From Camellia lanceoleosa (Eukaryota > Streptophyta > Magnoliopsida > Ericales > Theaceae), in NCBI GenBank assembly GCA_025200525.1, contig CM045762.1, forward strand, positions 129,569,679-129,633,678: 64,000 nucleotides of DNA, read 5' to 3'. The first letter of the stretch is position 1. Every line of letters begins with the position of its first letter. A model generated the notes under the pieces. It was not told where the DNA came from and ran no database searches. It was given only the letters and a program-made list of their open reading frames with translations. Made by a program: the position numbers and the translations under genes. Of the stretch, positions 47,595 to 58,129 are shown piece after piece.

Positions 47595-47664
47595 GTGTCG
47601 CTTAAGTGGTAAGGCTCTTGTCTACCAGATTGACGGTCTTGATTGCAAGTCCCAACCTTCTCTC
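47595..47664 (+). repeat. tRNA-like SINE head (copy 3)
   Basis: GTGTCGCTTAAGTGGTAAGG and GTCTTGATTGCAAGTCCC give A-box-like and B-box-like elements in tRNA-like spacing. This is the best preserved of the three copies. Confidence 0.45.
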
Positions 47665-47689
47665 AATATAATTTTTGTATTTTAAACAC

Positions 47690-48474
47690 TCAGCTCCATA
47701 TCAATATTAGCTCTTTCTCTCTCTAGTTTGAGAGCTTCTCTGTCTAAACTTTTCTTTCCCTAGGGTTTCCAAGCTTGCAGCAACTGGCGGTGGGGAAGGG
47801 GGTTTTCGGCGACCTCTGGCCTCCTCTCCCCTTCCCCTACCCCTCCTTTTTCTCTCATTTACTTGCTTTGCTATCAAATAACTTGGAAGCTCTGGCTTTC
47901 CACCCTCTCCCTTCTTTGTGAGGTGTTTCCCCCCTCCCCTCCATCAACTCAGGGAGTGGCTTCACGGATCTGCCATCACCACCACCTTCACCTCCGCCAG
48001 TTTCTCAGCCCTCTTCCCCGCCGCCTTCACCTTTGCCTGACTCGCCGACGCCACTGCTGCCAGTAGTTTGCTTGGATGTGGTTTTGGGTCTTATTTTGTT
48101 TGTTTTCTTTTTATTTCCTTTCTTCTGTTTGGTTGTTGTTATGGGGTTTATCTGGTTTTAAAAAGCCCTATGTTTTGGGTTTGTTTGGCTGATTTTGTTT
48201 GAGTTCAACAGTGCGGATTTTTTTCAACTTACCCTCTCTGTGGTTGGGATCTATGATATATCTTGAATATGCTCTATTGCCAAACTTTTATGATCGACTC
48301 TGCTTTGCAGTATGAGCACAGGCACAAAATGTGGGTTCAACTATTTTCATAGCTTTTTCTTCCTCTGTGCTTCTCCCCTTATCTTCACTTTGTTTGGTGT
48401 AAGTTTTGGATTGGATGGACTCATGTAAATGCCGTTTGGCTTCTTGAATGAAATATTTCTTCCAATCAAAAGGA
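47690..48474 (+). mobile_element. Retroposon-like insertion in block b
   Basis: About 785 bases interrupt block b relative to the 44-kb copy. The left part is CT-rich and GC-richer than its surroundings (CCTAGGGTTTCC, then Pro/Ser-codon-rich runs). The right end, TTGAATGAAATATTTCTTCC then AATCAAAA, resembles the 3' end of plant LINEs. No long frame and no clear target duplication are seen. An internally deleted LINE or a processed transcript are both possible. Confidence 0.42.
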
Positions 48475-48654
48475 GAAGGGCACTTTTCAAAATCAAAACG
48501 TTTAACATTTTTTGTCAATACCATCTCCAAGCTTCAGTTGAAAACATCCTTAGATTTATTTAGGTGATGTTTGATAAATTTAAAAATTAAATACTGAATT
48601 TTTAAAAAATTATTATCTTTAAATTGTAATTTTCAATTTTATGTTGTAATACTG

Positions 48655-49020
48655 AGTTGGTGGTAGTGGGGTAGTGGTGGTGGTGGTGGTGGTAGTGGTG
48701 GTGGTGAAGATAACAATAGTGCCTATAGCACTAATAATGACAATGGTGTGGCAGATAGAAAAATAATGGTTGTGGTAATGGTGGATAAGTAATGTAGCGG
48801 TGATAAAAAAAAAAAAAAGGGCATGGTGGTGGTTATGGCAACGGTGACAATAGTTATAGAGATGAAGGATTGTAATAATTATTGTAGTGGTGACTGTGGT
48901 GGTAGTGGTGAAATAATAACGATGATTATGGTGGTAATGACAATGGTGATAAAGATAGTGGTTCTGAAAGGGCGATGGTGATGGTGGTGGTGGTGATAAC
49001 AGTGTTAGAGGTGTGTGATG
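48655..49020. repeat. GGT/GTG-rich microsatellite region
   Basis: Runs of GGTGGTGGTGGT and related imperfect triplets occur in block b near 48661-48715 and 48900-49000, and again near 44838 and 15690-15760 in the other copies. Not coding in any supported frame. Confidence 0.8.
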
Positions 49021-49338
49021 GTGGAGTTTGCGAGCTTATATGGTGTATGTTGATATTTATGTATAAATATTTATAAATTCAGTTAGAATTAAACAAATTT
49101 TTATCACTTTAAAATTTTTAAATTTTCTACTTATATTTTAAGGGTTACTTAAGTTTTTAAGTAATACCATTTGTAATTATCAAATAAATTTAATTAATTT
49201 TCACCTAATAGATTCAGTTTTATGCATTAAATTAGTTTACGAAACACCACCTCAGTCTCAAAAACAATAAAAGATTAGAACGATTTAGTTTTATAGTTTA
49301 AATAGTATTAGGTTGATAAACACATCATAAGCTCCGCT

Positions 49339-49850
49339 TAGGGATGCAATTTTGGCCCGGCCCGGCCCATCCCGGCTCAGGTTGGGCCGGCCCATGTCGG
49401 GCCTTGCGGGCTCTCGCTAAAAAATTGGGCTGGGCCGGGGCGGCCCATGGGCTACAAAATTAAGCCCAGGCCCAATCTAGGCCCAAGGGTATAAGAGCTT
49501 TGGGCGGGCCTCGGGCCCTTGGGCTCGAGCTTTGGGTGGGCTTAAACAATTTTTTAATTTTTTTTTTAATTTTTTCCACCAAAATTTTATTATTTTCCAT
49601 TAAAAATAACACTGGGCCTCGGATGGCCCGAGTGGGCTAGGCCTTGGGTCGGGCTTTTGGGCGGGCCTTGAGCAAGCTGATAGGCCAGGCCAAGCGAGCT
49701 AGGCCGGGCTTCAAAATGATGGCCCTGGCCCTGGCCCTGGCCCAAGGCCTCAGGCTGGGCTTGGGCTCGGGCATTAACGGGCCGGGCCCACCTCGGGCCG
49801 CGGGTGGGCTTCGGATAGCCCGCGGGCCACGGGCCAAAATTACACCCCTA
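49339..49850. mobile_element. hAT-type MITE (512 bp, GC-rich)
   Basis: GCTCCGCT flanks both sides (49331-49338 and 49851-49858), an exact 8-bp duplication. Termini TAGGGATGCAATTTTGGCCC and, reverse complemented, TAGGGGTGTAATTTTGGCCC form the inverted repeat. The inside is dominated by GGCCCGG/GGGCC runs. It encodes no transposase. The first block c copy lacks it. Open frames across it are products of GC-rich repeats. Confidence 0.92.
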
Positions 49851-49852
49851 GC

Positions 49853-49917
49853 TCCGCTGTAGCTCAACTGCAAACTCAGCTTCTGAGAATATTCTAGATT
49901 CGAATCCTGGCAGCGGA
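49853..49917 (+). repeat. tRNA-derived SINE-like head
   Basis: TCCGCTG (49853-49859) and CAGCGGA (49911-49917) are complementary like an acceptor stem. Between them lie TAGCTCAACTGC, like an A box, and GATTCGAATCCTGG, a near-perfect B box. The hAT MITE sits at its left end. The decayed counterpart is near 29545-29605. The D and anticodon arms do not form a standard tRNA, and no anticodon can be assigned. Confidence 0.5.
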
Positions 49918-50200
49918 AATTGACTTTTGTTTTGATGATTATTGTTGTACGGCGGCATTCTACCATTTCCTCCTTGTTATGTTCAACGATATTAGAGCAA
50001 TGACTTTCTTTTCATATTTTTGGAAAATTATACTCTAATCTCTAAAATTTAACTATTACATCAATTTGATATTTCTAGTTTAGTTGTATCAATTTTATTT
50101 TTAATTTTTTAAGAAAGTTAGCAACCGAGCACATACCATTTGTGTGCAAGTTTAAAAAAAAAAAAATTATAGGAAAAAAGTTACATGTAAAAATTATATA

Positions 50201-51324
50201 GGGCGAATTACACTAACAGTCCCTATAGTTTGGGGTTCATATCACTTTACTCCTTGACTTTGTAATTGTAATACATTTGACCCTAAATTTTAAATCTTAT
50301 TTCAAATAATGACATTTGAAGATGTCATCGCTTAATTTTAAGGGCAAAAATGTCAATTTGATAAAATATAATCTAATTTGATAAAAATTAATGTCCAAAA
50401 ATATTTTTAAATTTTTAAAAATTATTTCTATCCACCAAAGATACAATTATGTAAAATTATTAAATCTTTTCGACATTTATTTATTTATTTATTTCACTAA
50501 ATTAATTTTTATTATGTGTTTGGATGATGATCATATAATAGGTGGTTGTTAGGATTTTAATGTGCAATCGATATATTTGATTCTCCCTCGATTCCAAAAT
50601 AATGGTCTCATTTGGGGAATCTATCTTTTTTTTTATAGTACAATTATTATATTTTAAAAATATTAATTTTTCAAAATTATTCTTTGATAGTACATTTTTT
50701 TCGGAATATCAATTGTCATAATTGTACTTTTTGTGTTATTAATGAATTTAAAAGAAGGGCAAAATAGTAAATTCATATTATTTTATTCCTTGATTTTTGA
50801 AAAGGGACTAATATTTTGGGACAATGAAAAATAGAATAAGGGACTAATATTTTGGGACCGAAGGAGTATATGAAATGTTTTTAGTTTTGAATTTTTTGAT
50901 TTAATGAATTGATTTAATAATGATATCTAAGTTGTCATCATGTTTGACTTTTGAAAAAATAGAACTAATTTAATGAAAATGAAAATAGCCACCCATTATA
51001 TGATATCATCCAAACATATAATAAAAATTAATTTGGTAAAATAAGTAAATGTCTAAAAGATTTATAATTTTACATAATTACATCTTTAATGGATAGAAAT
51101 AATTTTTAAAAATTCAAAAATATTTTTTTGACATTTATTTTTGCCAAATTAGTTTATATTTTATCAACTTAACGATTTTGTCCTTGAAATTAAGCAATGG
51201 TATCTTCAACTGTTTTTATTTGGAACAAGATTTAAAATTTAGAGTCAAATATGTTACAACTGAAAAGTCAATGATCAAAGTATGACAAGTCCCAAATTGC
51301 AAGGACTATTAGTATAATTCGCCC
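50201..51324. mobile_element. Long-TIR Mutator-like MITE (1124 bp)
   Basis: Arms of about 350 bases (50201-50551 and 50978-51324) are inverted copies, starting GGGCGAATTACACTAACAGTC and GGGCGAATTATACTAATAGT at the two ends. Flanks AATTATATA and AAGTATATA are a 9-bp duplication with one difference. The first block c copy has an empty site (near 30110). A Stowaway-like MITE is nested between the arms. Confidence 0.85.
50583..50866. mobile_element. Stowaway-like MITE nested in the long-TIR element
   Basis: The left end CTCCCTCGATTCCAAAATAA and the reverse complement of the right end, CTCCTTCGGTCCCAAAATAT, match the CTCCCTCCGTCCC signature of Tc1/mariner MITEs. The right flank is TA; the left flank reads TT, probably a decayed TA. 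Confidence 0.82.
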
Positions 51325-51364
51325 AAGTATATACTTGTTTAGACCTATTTTGGAATAAAAATTA

Positions 51365-51763
51365 GGGACTGGCTTCACTCCAGCCCGATCTAAGACTAGA
51401 GGGTACTGTTGGGCTCGTGGGGCCCACCACTGGTCCCGTTTTGACAATTTGAACCATTCAATATGTAGAAATCATCGAGTACTATATTTTTGTAAAATAT
51501 CACATTGATTGGATATCAATAGCTATTTCATCGGATCAGATTTCTGTCAATCATTTATTTTTTAGTTGTCTATTTTTTATGCAAAACTGATTTGATCACG
51601 TAGCTATCAATAATCGATTAACGTGACTTTGTAGAGTTATGTAGTACTTGACAATTTCTACACATTCAACGGTTCAGATTATCAAAACGAGACCCGTGGT
51701 GAACCTTTATGGGTCCAATAGTACTCTCTAGTTTGATCTGGGACTAAAGGAAAGCCATACCCT
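51365..51763. mobile_element. Foldback MITE, family F, copy 1
   Basis: AAAAATTA flanks both sides (51357-51364 and 51764-51771). The arms, about 190 bases each, are inverted copies and carry GGGTACTGTTGGGCTC and GAGTACTATTGGACCC-like segments. The first block c copy reads AATAAAAATTATGAG without insert. Confidence 0.8.
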
Positions 51764-51871
51764 AAAAATTATGAGACACAAAATTTGTCAACACCAACTC
51801 AATTCATGAGGTTCCAAGTTGAAAGTTCCAAAAATGCTTTTGATGGTATTTTAGAAATTATACTAATGCTT

Positions 51872-52668
51872 GTTTGGCATAGTCTATAAAAGACAAAAAG
51901 TCAAAAAGTTACTAAAAAAGTTAAAAGGTTATCACTATTCACCAAAAAAAGTACCAAAAAAAAAAAAAGTACAAGCCAAAATTGTATCCCCAGTACATGC
52001 ACACAATATATCTTATGAAAAAAATTAGATATATATATTCATTGAACTGAAGGGTACTGTTGGGCCTGTAGGGGCCCACCACGGGTCTTGTTTCGATAAT
52101 CCGAACCGTTTGGTGTGTAGAACTCGTCGAGTATTATATGATTGTAAACAATCCCGTTGATCGGATATCAATAGCTATGTGATCAAATCAGATTTTTGTC
52201 AGCCGTTTATTTTTCATTGTCCATTTTTTTCATACAAAATTGATTTGATCACATAGCTATCGATATCCGATCAACTTAATTTTTTTATAGAGATATAGTA
52301 CTCAACGAGTTCTACACATTAAATGGTATGGATTATCAAAACAGGACCTGGGGTGGACCCTTACAAACCCAACAATGCCCTTCAATCCTTCATCAGACTG
52401 TAAGGAAGCCTCATCCTATATATATATATCTTCTGAAGGCACCATCTCATTTCAAAGCAATCTGTACTGCACAATTCAACCATCACTGTCAATAGCATAG
52501 GGCATGGAAATAATATGGTAATTTTGCTATTTTATATAATATTTTAATATACATTTTTTCGTAAAAAGTCAAAAAGTTACCCCAAATAATCATCTTTTTT
52601 TTTCCTCTAATTTTTTATCCAAAAAGTCAAAAAGTGCACCTATGTAGTTCATCCCAAACAACCCCCCA
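51872..52668. mobile_element. MITE with GCTTGTTTGG ends, split by a second MITE
   Basis: The left end TGCTTGTTTGGCAT and reverse complement of the right end, GGGGTTGTTTGGGAT, form a short inverted repeat, and both arms carry AAAAAGTCAAAAAGT. The first block c copy has no insert at this site. The target duplication could not be defined. The interior is interrupted by family F copy 2. Confidence 0.6.
52040..52416. mobile_element. Foldback MITE, family F, copy 2
   Basis: It shares GAAGGGTACTGTTGGGCCTG, ATCGGATATCAATAGCTAT and TGATTTGATCACATAGCTAT with copy 1 and has the same long inverted arms. The left terminus is shorter than the right. It is nested inside the MITE at 51872-52668. Confidence 0.72.
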
Positions 52669-53229
52669 CTTTATAATAGTATAGATTGATAGATAGATAA
52701 ATGTAGAATTATGTAATTCTTGTGGGATGTTTTGGAAATTAAATTTGTGACACATTTTTTTGTCAATGCCAACTTAGGTGTTCACATATTATAATAAGAC
52801 GAATACTAACAAGTGCCCTCTAGGAATTTTTTAATGTTGGGAAGTGTGTCTTAAAATTATGTGAAAATGTTAAAAAGTATATTGATTTTAATAAAAGTGG
52901 ATTGAATTTAGTAAAAAATATCTTGTGTTCTTCATATATATATTTACTTATGGCACTTGTTAGTAAGATCATTTTTTTAACCATACAACTTCGTTTCAAT
53001 TTGGATTGCACAATCTTTATTGTACATTAATTCTATTATAAGGTCTTGCTAAATCTTTATTATATATCTATTCTATTATAACTTAAGGGTCTTGCTAATT
53101 AGAAAGAAGTGGTGGTGTTAAAAAAATATATAAAACTTTCTATTTTTTATAAGTCTAAACTATACTATTTAGCATGATATTTTGAAGATCTTATTTTAGT
53201 TTCAATTCCAAAAATTTAAAAACAATTTA

Positions 53230-53305
53230 TTATGGTTCATACCGCAGTCTGATTCTCTTTAAATTTAAAAATTTAAAGAGAATCAGATCGTGGTATAAAC
53301 CGTAA
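53230..53305. repeat. 37-bp-arm palindrome at the truncated end of element C
   Basis: Arms 53230-53266 and 53269-53305 are inverted copies with a 2-base centre. The inner 19 bases (from TCTGATTCTCTTTAAATTT) are perfect, and the outer 18 differ at five places, all transitions. The left arm starts in native block c sequence (TTATGGTT) and the right arm abuts the gag remnant. Confidence 0.93.
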
Positions 53306-53780
53306 CAACTGGGGTAAGGGTCGTCGCAACGACCGAGCTGACTATCCCCGTGATGCCACGAAAGATGCAAAGAGAAAATTGAATGCCTGAACATGTACCA
53401 CCACGGTTTTCAAGATCCTAATATACCGCATTCTTAGCGAAATCCACGATAATGCATACATCCAATTTTCGGCTAAGTTGGGCGATGCACAAAGGGGCTT
53501 CAATCCGCGGTATCGCTGCACCTTTCATGATGAGCGAGGGCACCGTATCGAGGAATGTCAGCGTCTAAAACAACACCTGGAAGAGTTGGTGGCAGCTGAC
53601 CACTTGGACCGTTACATTGACAGAGGCGTCAAGGCGGCGCCCCATGCTCCAGCCGAACCGAACGGTTTGGCTACCTTAGACGCGGCCCCCCGGGGTGTAA
53701 TCAACGTGATCCATGGGATTGTTGAGCCGGCGCAGGTTTGTGAGCTCTGGGGAATGATAAAGAAAGCGGAACACATGTGA
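53306..53780 (+). pseudogene. gag C-terminal remnant of element C
   Basis: The frame from the element edge reads NNWGKGRRNDRADYP and similar, with one stop, then YRILSEIHDNAY and, after a change of frame, 53478-53780 with the zinc-knuckle-like RCTFHDERGHRIEEC. This is the usual Tat gag end. Everything N-terminal to it is gone. Confidence 0.8.
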
Positions 53781-53869
53781 GAAGTTCTGTCAGTCCAATC
53801 TACGGTCAAAAATGGCAAAACCGAGATGAAGAATGTTCTCAGCTTTTCAAGCTGAGATCTTGAATGTAT

Positions 53870-54430
53870 TCAAACACTACATAATGACGCGCTGGTGGTC
53901 ACACTTCGAGTTAGGGACTTTGACGTTTGGCATATTCTTATCGACCAGGGCAGCTCATTGGAAATAATATATTACGACGCCTTCAAGTAGCTCAAGCTTG
54001 AAGAGAAGGATTTGACCCTAGCAATATCGTCACTGGTTGGCTTCAACTTGCAACTAGAATGGTCAGTTGGGAAGATAATCCTACCGGTTAAGGTAGGGTC
54101 CATTGTACAACAAGTCGAGTTTTGGGTATTGAAAGTTCCCTTCATCTACAACCTCATCCTCGGCAGAGGATGGCTTTATGCCATGCAAGCAGTGGCATCG
54201 ACGTACCACCAAGTCATGAGGTTCCCATCTACTACCAGGATGATAGAAGAAATCGGGAGTGATCAAGTTATGGCCAAATCTTGTTTTGTGGCCGTGAATG
54301 AGAGCCGGGCTACTAAAGGCTTCATGCAGATGATCGAAGGACTGGAAAATCAAAGTGTCCTGGACGATGTGGGCACCAGAGCCAAGGAGAAAGCTATTGA
54401 GGATTTGGTTGATGTGTGGATCAACGAAAA
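53870..54430 (+). pseudogene. Protease region of element C
   Basis: The active-site region reads LIDQGSS where Tat elements usually have LIDNGSS; the catalytic Asp is kept. A TAG follows shortly after. Frame 54012-54608 continues with LVGFNLQLEWS and NLILGRGWLYAMQAVAST, the protease core. The end of this frame overlaps the RT start in another frame. Confidence 0.75.
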
Positions 54431-54439
54431 TGATCATGA

Positions 54440-55334
54440 GAAGCTCTTTCTATTGGGATCCAGCCCAACCGCCCAAGAACGGTTGGACATATTGGAATTT
54501 TTGGTCGCAAACATCGAAGTGTTTGCATGGATGCCTTACAATATGTCGGCGTCAATCCGAACTTCATCTACCACCAACTCAATGTCTTTCCAGATGCTCG
54601 GCCTGTAGTTCAAAGGCTGCGAAGATCGGCGCTTCATCACGTCAAGGTAATGGCAAAGGAGGTTAAGAACTGGCTTGAAACGAGGGTTATCCAGAAGGTA
54701 CATTACCCTCGGTGGGTTTCCAACACAGTCGTGGTATCAAAGAAGAATGAGAAATTGTAGGTCTGCGTTGACTACAAGATGGTCAACCGAGTTTGTCCCA
54801 AGAACAGTTTCCCTTTGCCTAGAATCGATCAACAAGTGGACCTGACGGCCGGGCATAACTGGCTCAATTTCCTCGACGCCTACCGCGGCTACCACCAAAT
54901 TTCCATGCACAAGCCCGACCAAGAAATCACTTCTTTCCACAACCCCAAGAGGCTTGCTCTATTATAGGGTTATGCCTTTTGGGCTAAAGAACGCCGGTGT
55001 AACCTTCGAGATGATGGTTACAAAGATGTTTGCTCCTTTGCTCGGCCGAACGATGGAAGCCTATATCGACGATATAGTCGTGAAGAGAAAATGTGAGATC
55101 GACCACTTGGCTGACTTAGCAGAGATGTTCATCATTCTCAAACAATACAAGTTGCATCTGAACGCATCGAAGTGTGCCTTTGGTGTGGGGTCAGGGAAGT
55201 TCTTGGGTTTTTTGGTCACTGACTGTGGGATTGAGGTGGATCTCTCTCAAATCAAAGCCATACAAGAATTGAAGCAGCCCAACTCAGCAAAGGACATGCA
55301 ACATCTTGTCGGGATGGCAGCCACGCATAACTGA
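54440..55334 (+). pseudogene. Reverse transcriptase of element C
   Basis: Frames 54527-54760, 54779-54967 and 54954-55334 join into one RT with a TAG after KKNEKL, a frameshift after 54960 and a TGA at 55332. The first catalytic Asp is in [11 protein letters not shown] (54875 region), and the active-site box YIDD is intact (residues 37-40 of the third frame). [10 protein letters not shown] and [10 protein letters not shown] are typical. Confidence 0.85.
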
Positions 55335-56572
55335 TTCATAAGTCGGTCATCAGATCGTTGCCGCCCTTTCTTCCGAACCTTGAAGTCCAAGTTTTCTTGG
55401 GACAAAGAATGCGACAGAGCCTTAGCCGAGCTAAAGGCGTACCTATCTTCCGCTCTACTCTTGGTCACACCGAAGCAAGGCGAGGAACTCTATCTTTATC
55501 TAGCCATTTCTCACCGTGCCGTAAGCACGGTGCTTGTTCGGGCAAAAGGCATCCAACATCTGCCGATATTCTACGTGAGCAAAACCTTGCTCTCGGCGGA
55601 GTCAAGATATTTACCGCTCGAGAAAGTCGCCTTAGCACTAATGATGGCCTCAAGGAAGCTGGCACATTATTTTCATGCTCACACGATTGTGGTGCTTACC
55701 GAGTTCCCTTTGAAAGCCTTGTTTGAGTGAGCAGACTTCTCTGGTCGAATCCTGAAGTGGGTAGTCGAGTTGGGACAATTCGACATCAAATTTCAACCCC
55801 AAACCACCATCAAGGCCCAGGCATTGGCCAATTTTGTTGCAAAATTCTCACCAGCGGCTCACTCGGTAGACCTTACCGACGCAACCGGGCTGAGGGGGGT
55901 AAGTATCGAGACAATTGCACAGCCAACTCCCACTCCGGCCCCTATCAACCCTTCTAATGAACTGAATATGGAAGGCGAAATGGAAATTGCACGCCCGAAC
56001 AAAGACCCGTCACTTGAAAAACAACCACGTCTTGGCAATGCACTGATGGATTTGGGAATAACAGGACAACCTGTTGGATCCAACACCACATCGCCAGGGG
56101 GAATAAAGGCATGCAAGTTGCAATCATCACTAGCACACTTGACGCGGAAATGGCCGAGTAGCCAAGAAACTCAGAACATTAGAACCTCCAAAAATCTCAA
56201 GACCCCGCAGAATGTTGGAAGCTTTTTATTGGCGAAATGTTAAAACTTTTTGTCGATGGCGCTTCAAACAAACATGGAGCTGGGCTAGGCATAGTTTTGG
56301 TCTCGCTAGATGGATTGACCATTAAACATTCTATCACGCTTGGGTTTCTAGCATCAAACAATGAGGCTGAGTACGAAATGCTACTAGCCAGATTGAAAAG
56401 CGTGCTCCAATTGCAAGCATCTAAGCTAATGGTCTACAACAACTCCCAACTCGTTGTAAACCAAGTGTTTGGAGAATATGAAGTCAAAGATGATAGAATG
56501 GCCAAATGCCAATCTCTGGTGAGAGAACAGATCAATAAGTTTCAAGCCATACGAGTCCAACAAATAGGCTGA
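55335..56572 (+). pseudogene. RNase H and archaeal-type RNase H of element C
   Basis: Frame 55380-55730 is the first RNase H (LYLYLAISHRAVS, then FYVSKTLLSAESRYLPLEK). It also lacks the first acidic residue, like the degenerate domain of other Tat elements. After a TGA and a variable linker (55770-56236), frame 56237-56572 is the archaeal-type domain with D7 (FVDGAS), E45 (NNEAEYE) and Asn at residue 69 (YNNSQL, codon 56441-56443), where an Asp is expected. A stop follows QQIG. Confidence 0.84.
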
Positions 56573-57957
56573 GAAGGCAATAGCCGGGCAAACGAGTTAG
56601 CCTGTCTGGCTTCCATGGTTAACAAATCAATCCCCAGCCCTCTCCTAATTGAATTCCTTCCTAGACCGAGTATAGAAGAACCAAAGAAAACCGAAGTCCT
56701 TTGCGCCAAGTTAGGTCCTTCTTGGATGGACCCCATCGTTCTGTTTCTGAAAGAAAGAATCGTGCCGACTGACAAAAAAGAGGCACACAAAGTCCGGGTA
56801 AAGTTTGTGCGGTTTTGGCTCTCTCCGTCTGGTACTTTGTATAAAAAGTCTTTCATAGGACCTTACTTGAAATGCATCCATCCAAACAAACTTGAAGCCT
56901 TTCTATTTGAAATCCACGAAAGAATGTGCGACAACCATATCAAGGGAAGATCTCTGGTCTACTACGCTATCTTTCAAGGGTATTGGTGGCCATGTATGCA
57001 GGCCGATGCCTAGAAGTATGTGAGGAAATACAAAAAATGCTAGAAATTTGCCCACCAAATTCACCAACTGGCCAAGGAGCTTCTTCTTCTCACAAGTCCT
57101 TGGGCGTTCACAATGTGGAGGCTTTTCATAGTGGGCCCACTCCTACCGCGCCGGGCAACCGTAAATTCTTTATCGCAGTGATAGACTACTTCACCAAGTG
57201 GGTCGAAACCGAGCCCTTTGCAACAATAAAAGAAAAGGATGTGAAGAAGTTTGTCTGGTAGAATATAATTACGCAGTTTGGAGTTCCTAAGGCTCTGATC
57301 TCCGACAATGGCACCCAGTTTGATGGAAGATTGTTCAGAGGATTCTACGAAGAGTTAAAGATAGAATTCTACAACTCGACACCAGCCTATCCCCAATCGA
57401 ATGGCCAATCCGAGGCATCAAACAAAACCATTCTGGATGGGTTAAAGAAAAGGCTGGAAAAGGCCAAGGGAAAGTGGACCGAAGAGCTTCCAAACGTCCT
57501 CTAGGCCTATCGAAAGAGGCCAAGACGCTCAACCGGAGAGACCTTTCGCTTTGGCATATGGCATGGAGGTAGTCATCCCACTAGAGATCGGTATGCCCAC
57601 CATCCTCAGTGAAAATTTTGAGCCATAATTAAATGCCGAAGCCATCACCCTAAAGTTCGACCTTGCAGAAGAATGCCGGAAAAAGGCATTGATCCATGTC
57701 ACAGCATATCAACAAGAATTGTCCAAGACGTACAACAAAACAGTTCACCCCAGACGATTCAAGGTTGGGGATTGGGTTCTAAGAAAGGTGATAGGCAACA
57801 CTTTAGTGCCGGGTGAAGGGAATCTAGGGGCAAACTGGGAAGGACCTTACAAGATAACCGGTCTGGCGAGCAAAGGGGCATATCGTCTTAAAGATTTGGA
57901 CGGCCAAGCCATACCTCGGCCATAGAATGCAGCCAACTTAAAATTGTATTACTTGTA
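56573..57957 (+). pseudogene. Integrase of element C
   Basis: Frame 56615-57013 has the linker and zinc region (HERMCDNHIKGRSL). Later fragments give VIDYFTKWVETEP, a TAG, then the second Asp in LISDNGTQFD and the Glu in GQSEASNK. After another TAG and frameshift, 57689-57925 has the C-terminal part with FKVGDWVLRK and WEGPYKITG. Further TAG and stop codons close the frame near 57957. At least four lesions are present. Confidence 0.85.
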
Positions 57958-58129
57958 GTTTGCATTTTCATTGTAATTTTTGTAGAAAGCAGACATACCC
58001 CTTCATCTTTCAATGAAATTCTTTCAAATATGAAAATGAATGAAATTACTGTACTTGGAAATTTTGTCATGATTGATGATTTAAATTGAGTAAGGGGCAG
58101 CTGTCTCTCAGCCGAGGATATTTTACCTG

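Larger units (their letters stand above)
46855..49260. repeat. Duplicated blocks a and b, second copy
   Basis: 46855-47290 matches 9610-10045, 47430-47690 and 48475-49110 match block b, and 49120-49260 matches the start of block c. The copies are collinear with the first set. Between 47320 and 47430 a stretch with TTCTCTTTTGCAG looks like a splice acceptor, but the following frames are short. Confidence 0.75.
49120..53235. repeat. Duplicated block c, second copy
   Basis: The host sequence between the MITEs matches 29097-30860 in order. Shared parts include AATTTAACTATTACATCAAT, TAGTATAGATTGATAGATAG and AACTTTCTATTT followed by AAGTCTAAACT. It is cut at about 53235 by element C and resumes at about 62557. 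Confidence 0.82.

Noticed and set aside
47863..48066. Short Pro/Ser/His-rich frame that looks like an exon
   Set aside because: It is only 67 codons, lies in a retroposon-like insert, and has no recognisable domain or splice context on both sides.
49853..49917. Possible functional tRNA gene
   Set aside because: Acceptor-like and B-box parts exist, but the D and anticodon arms do not fold and the diverged copy near 29545 suggests a repeat relic.
49637..49966. Overlapping open frames on both strands, up to 109 codons
   Set aside because: They arise from GGCCC-type repeats of the hAT MITE and run through its right end into flanking DNA.
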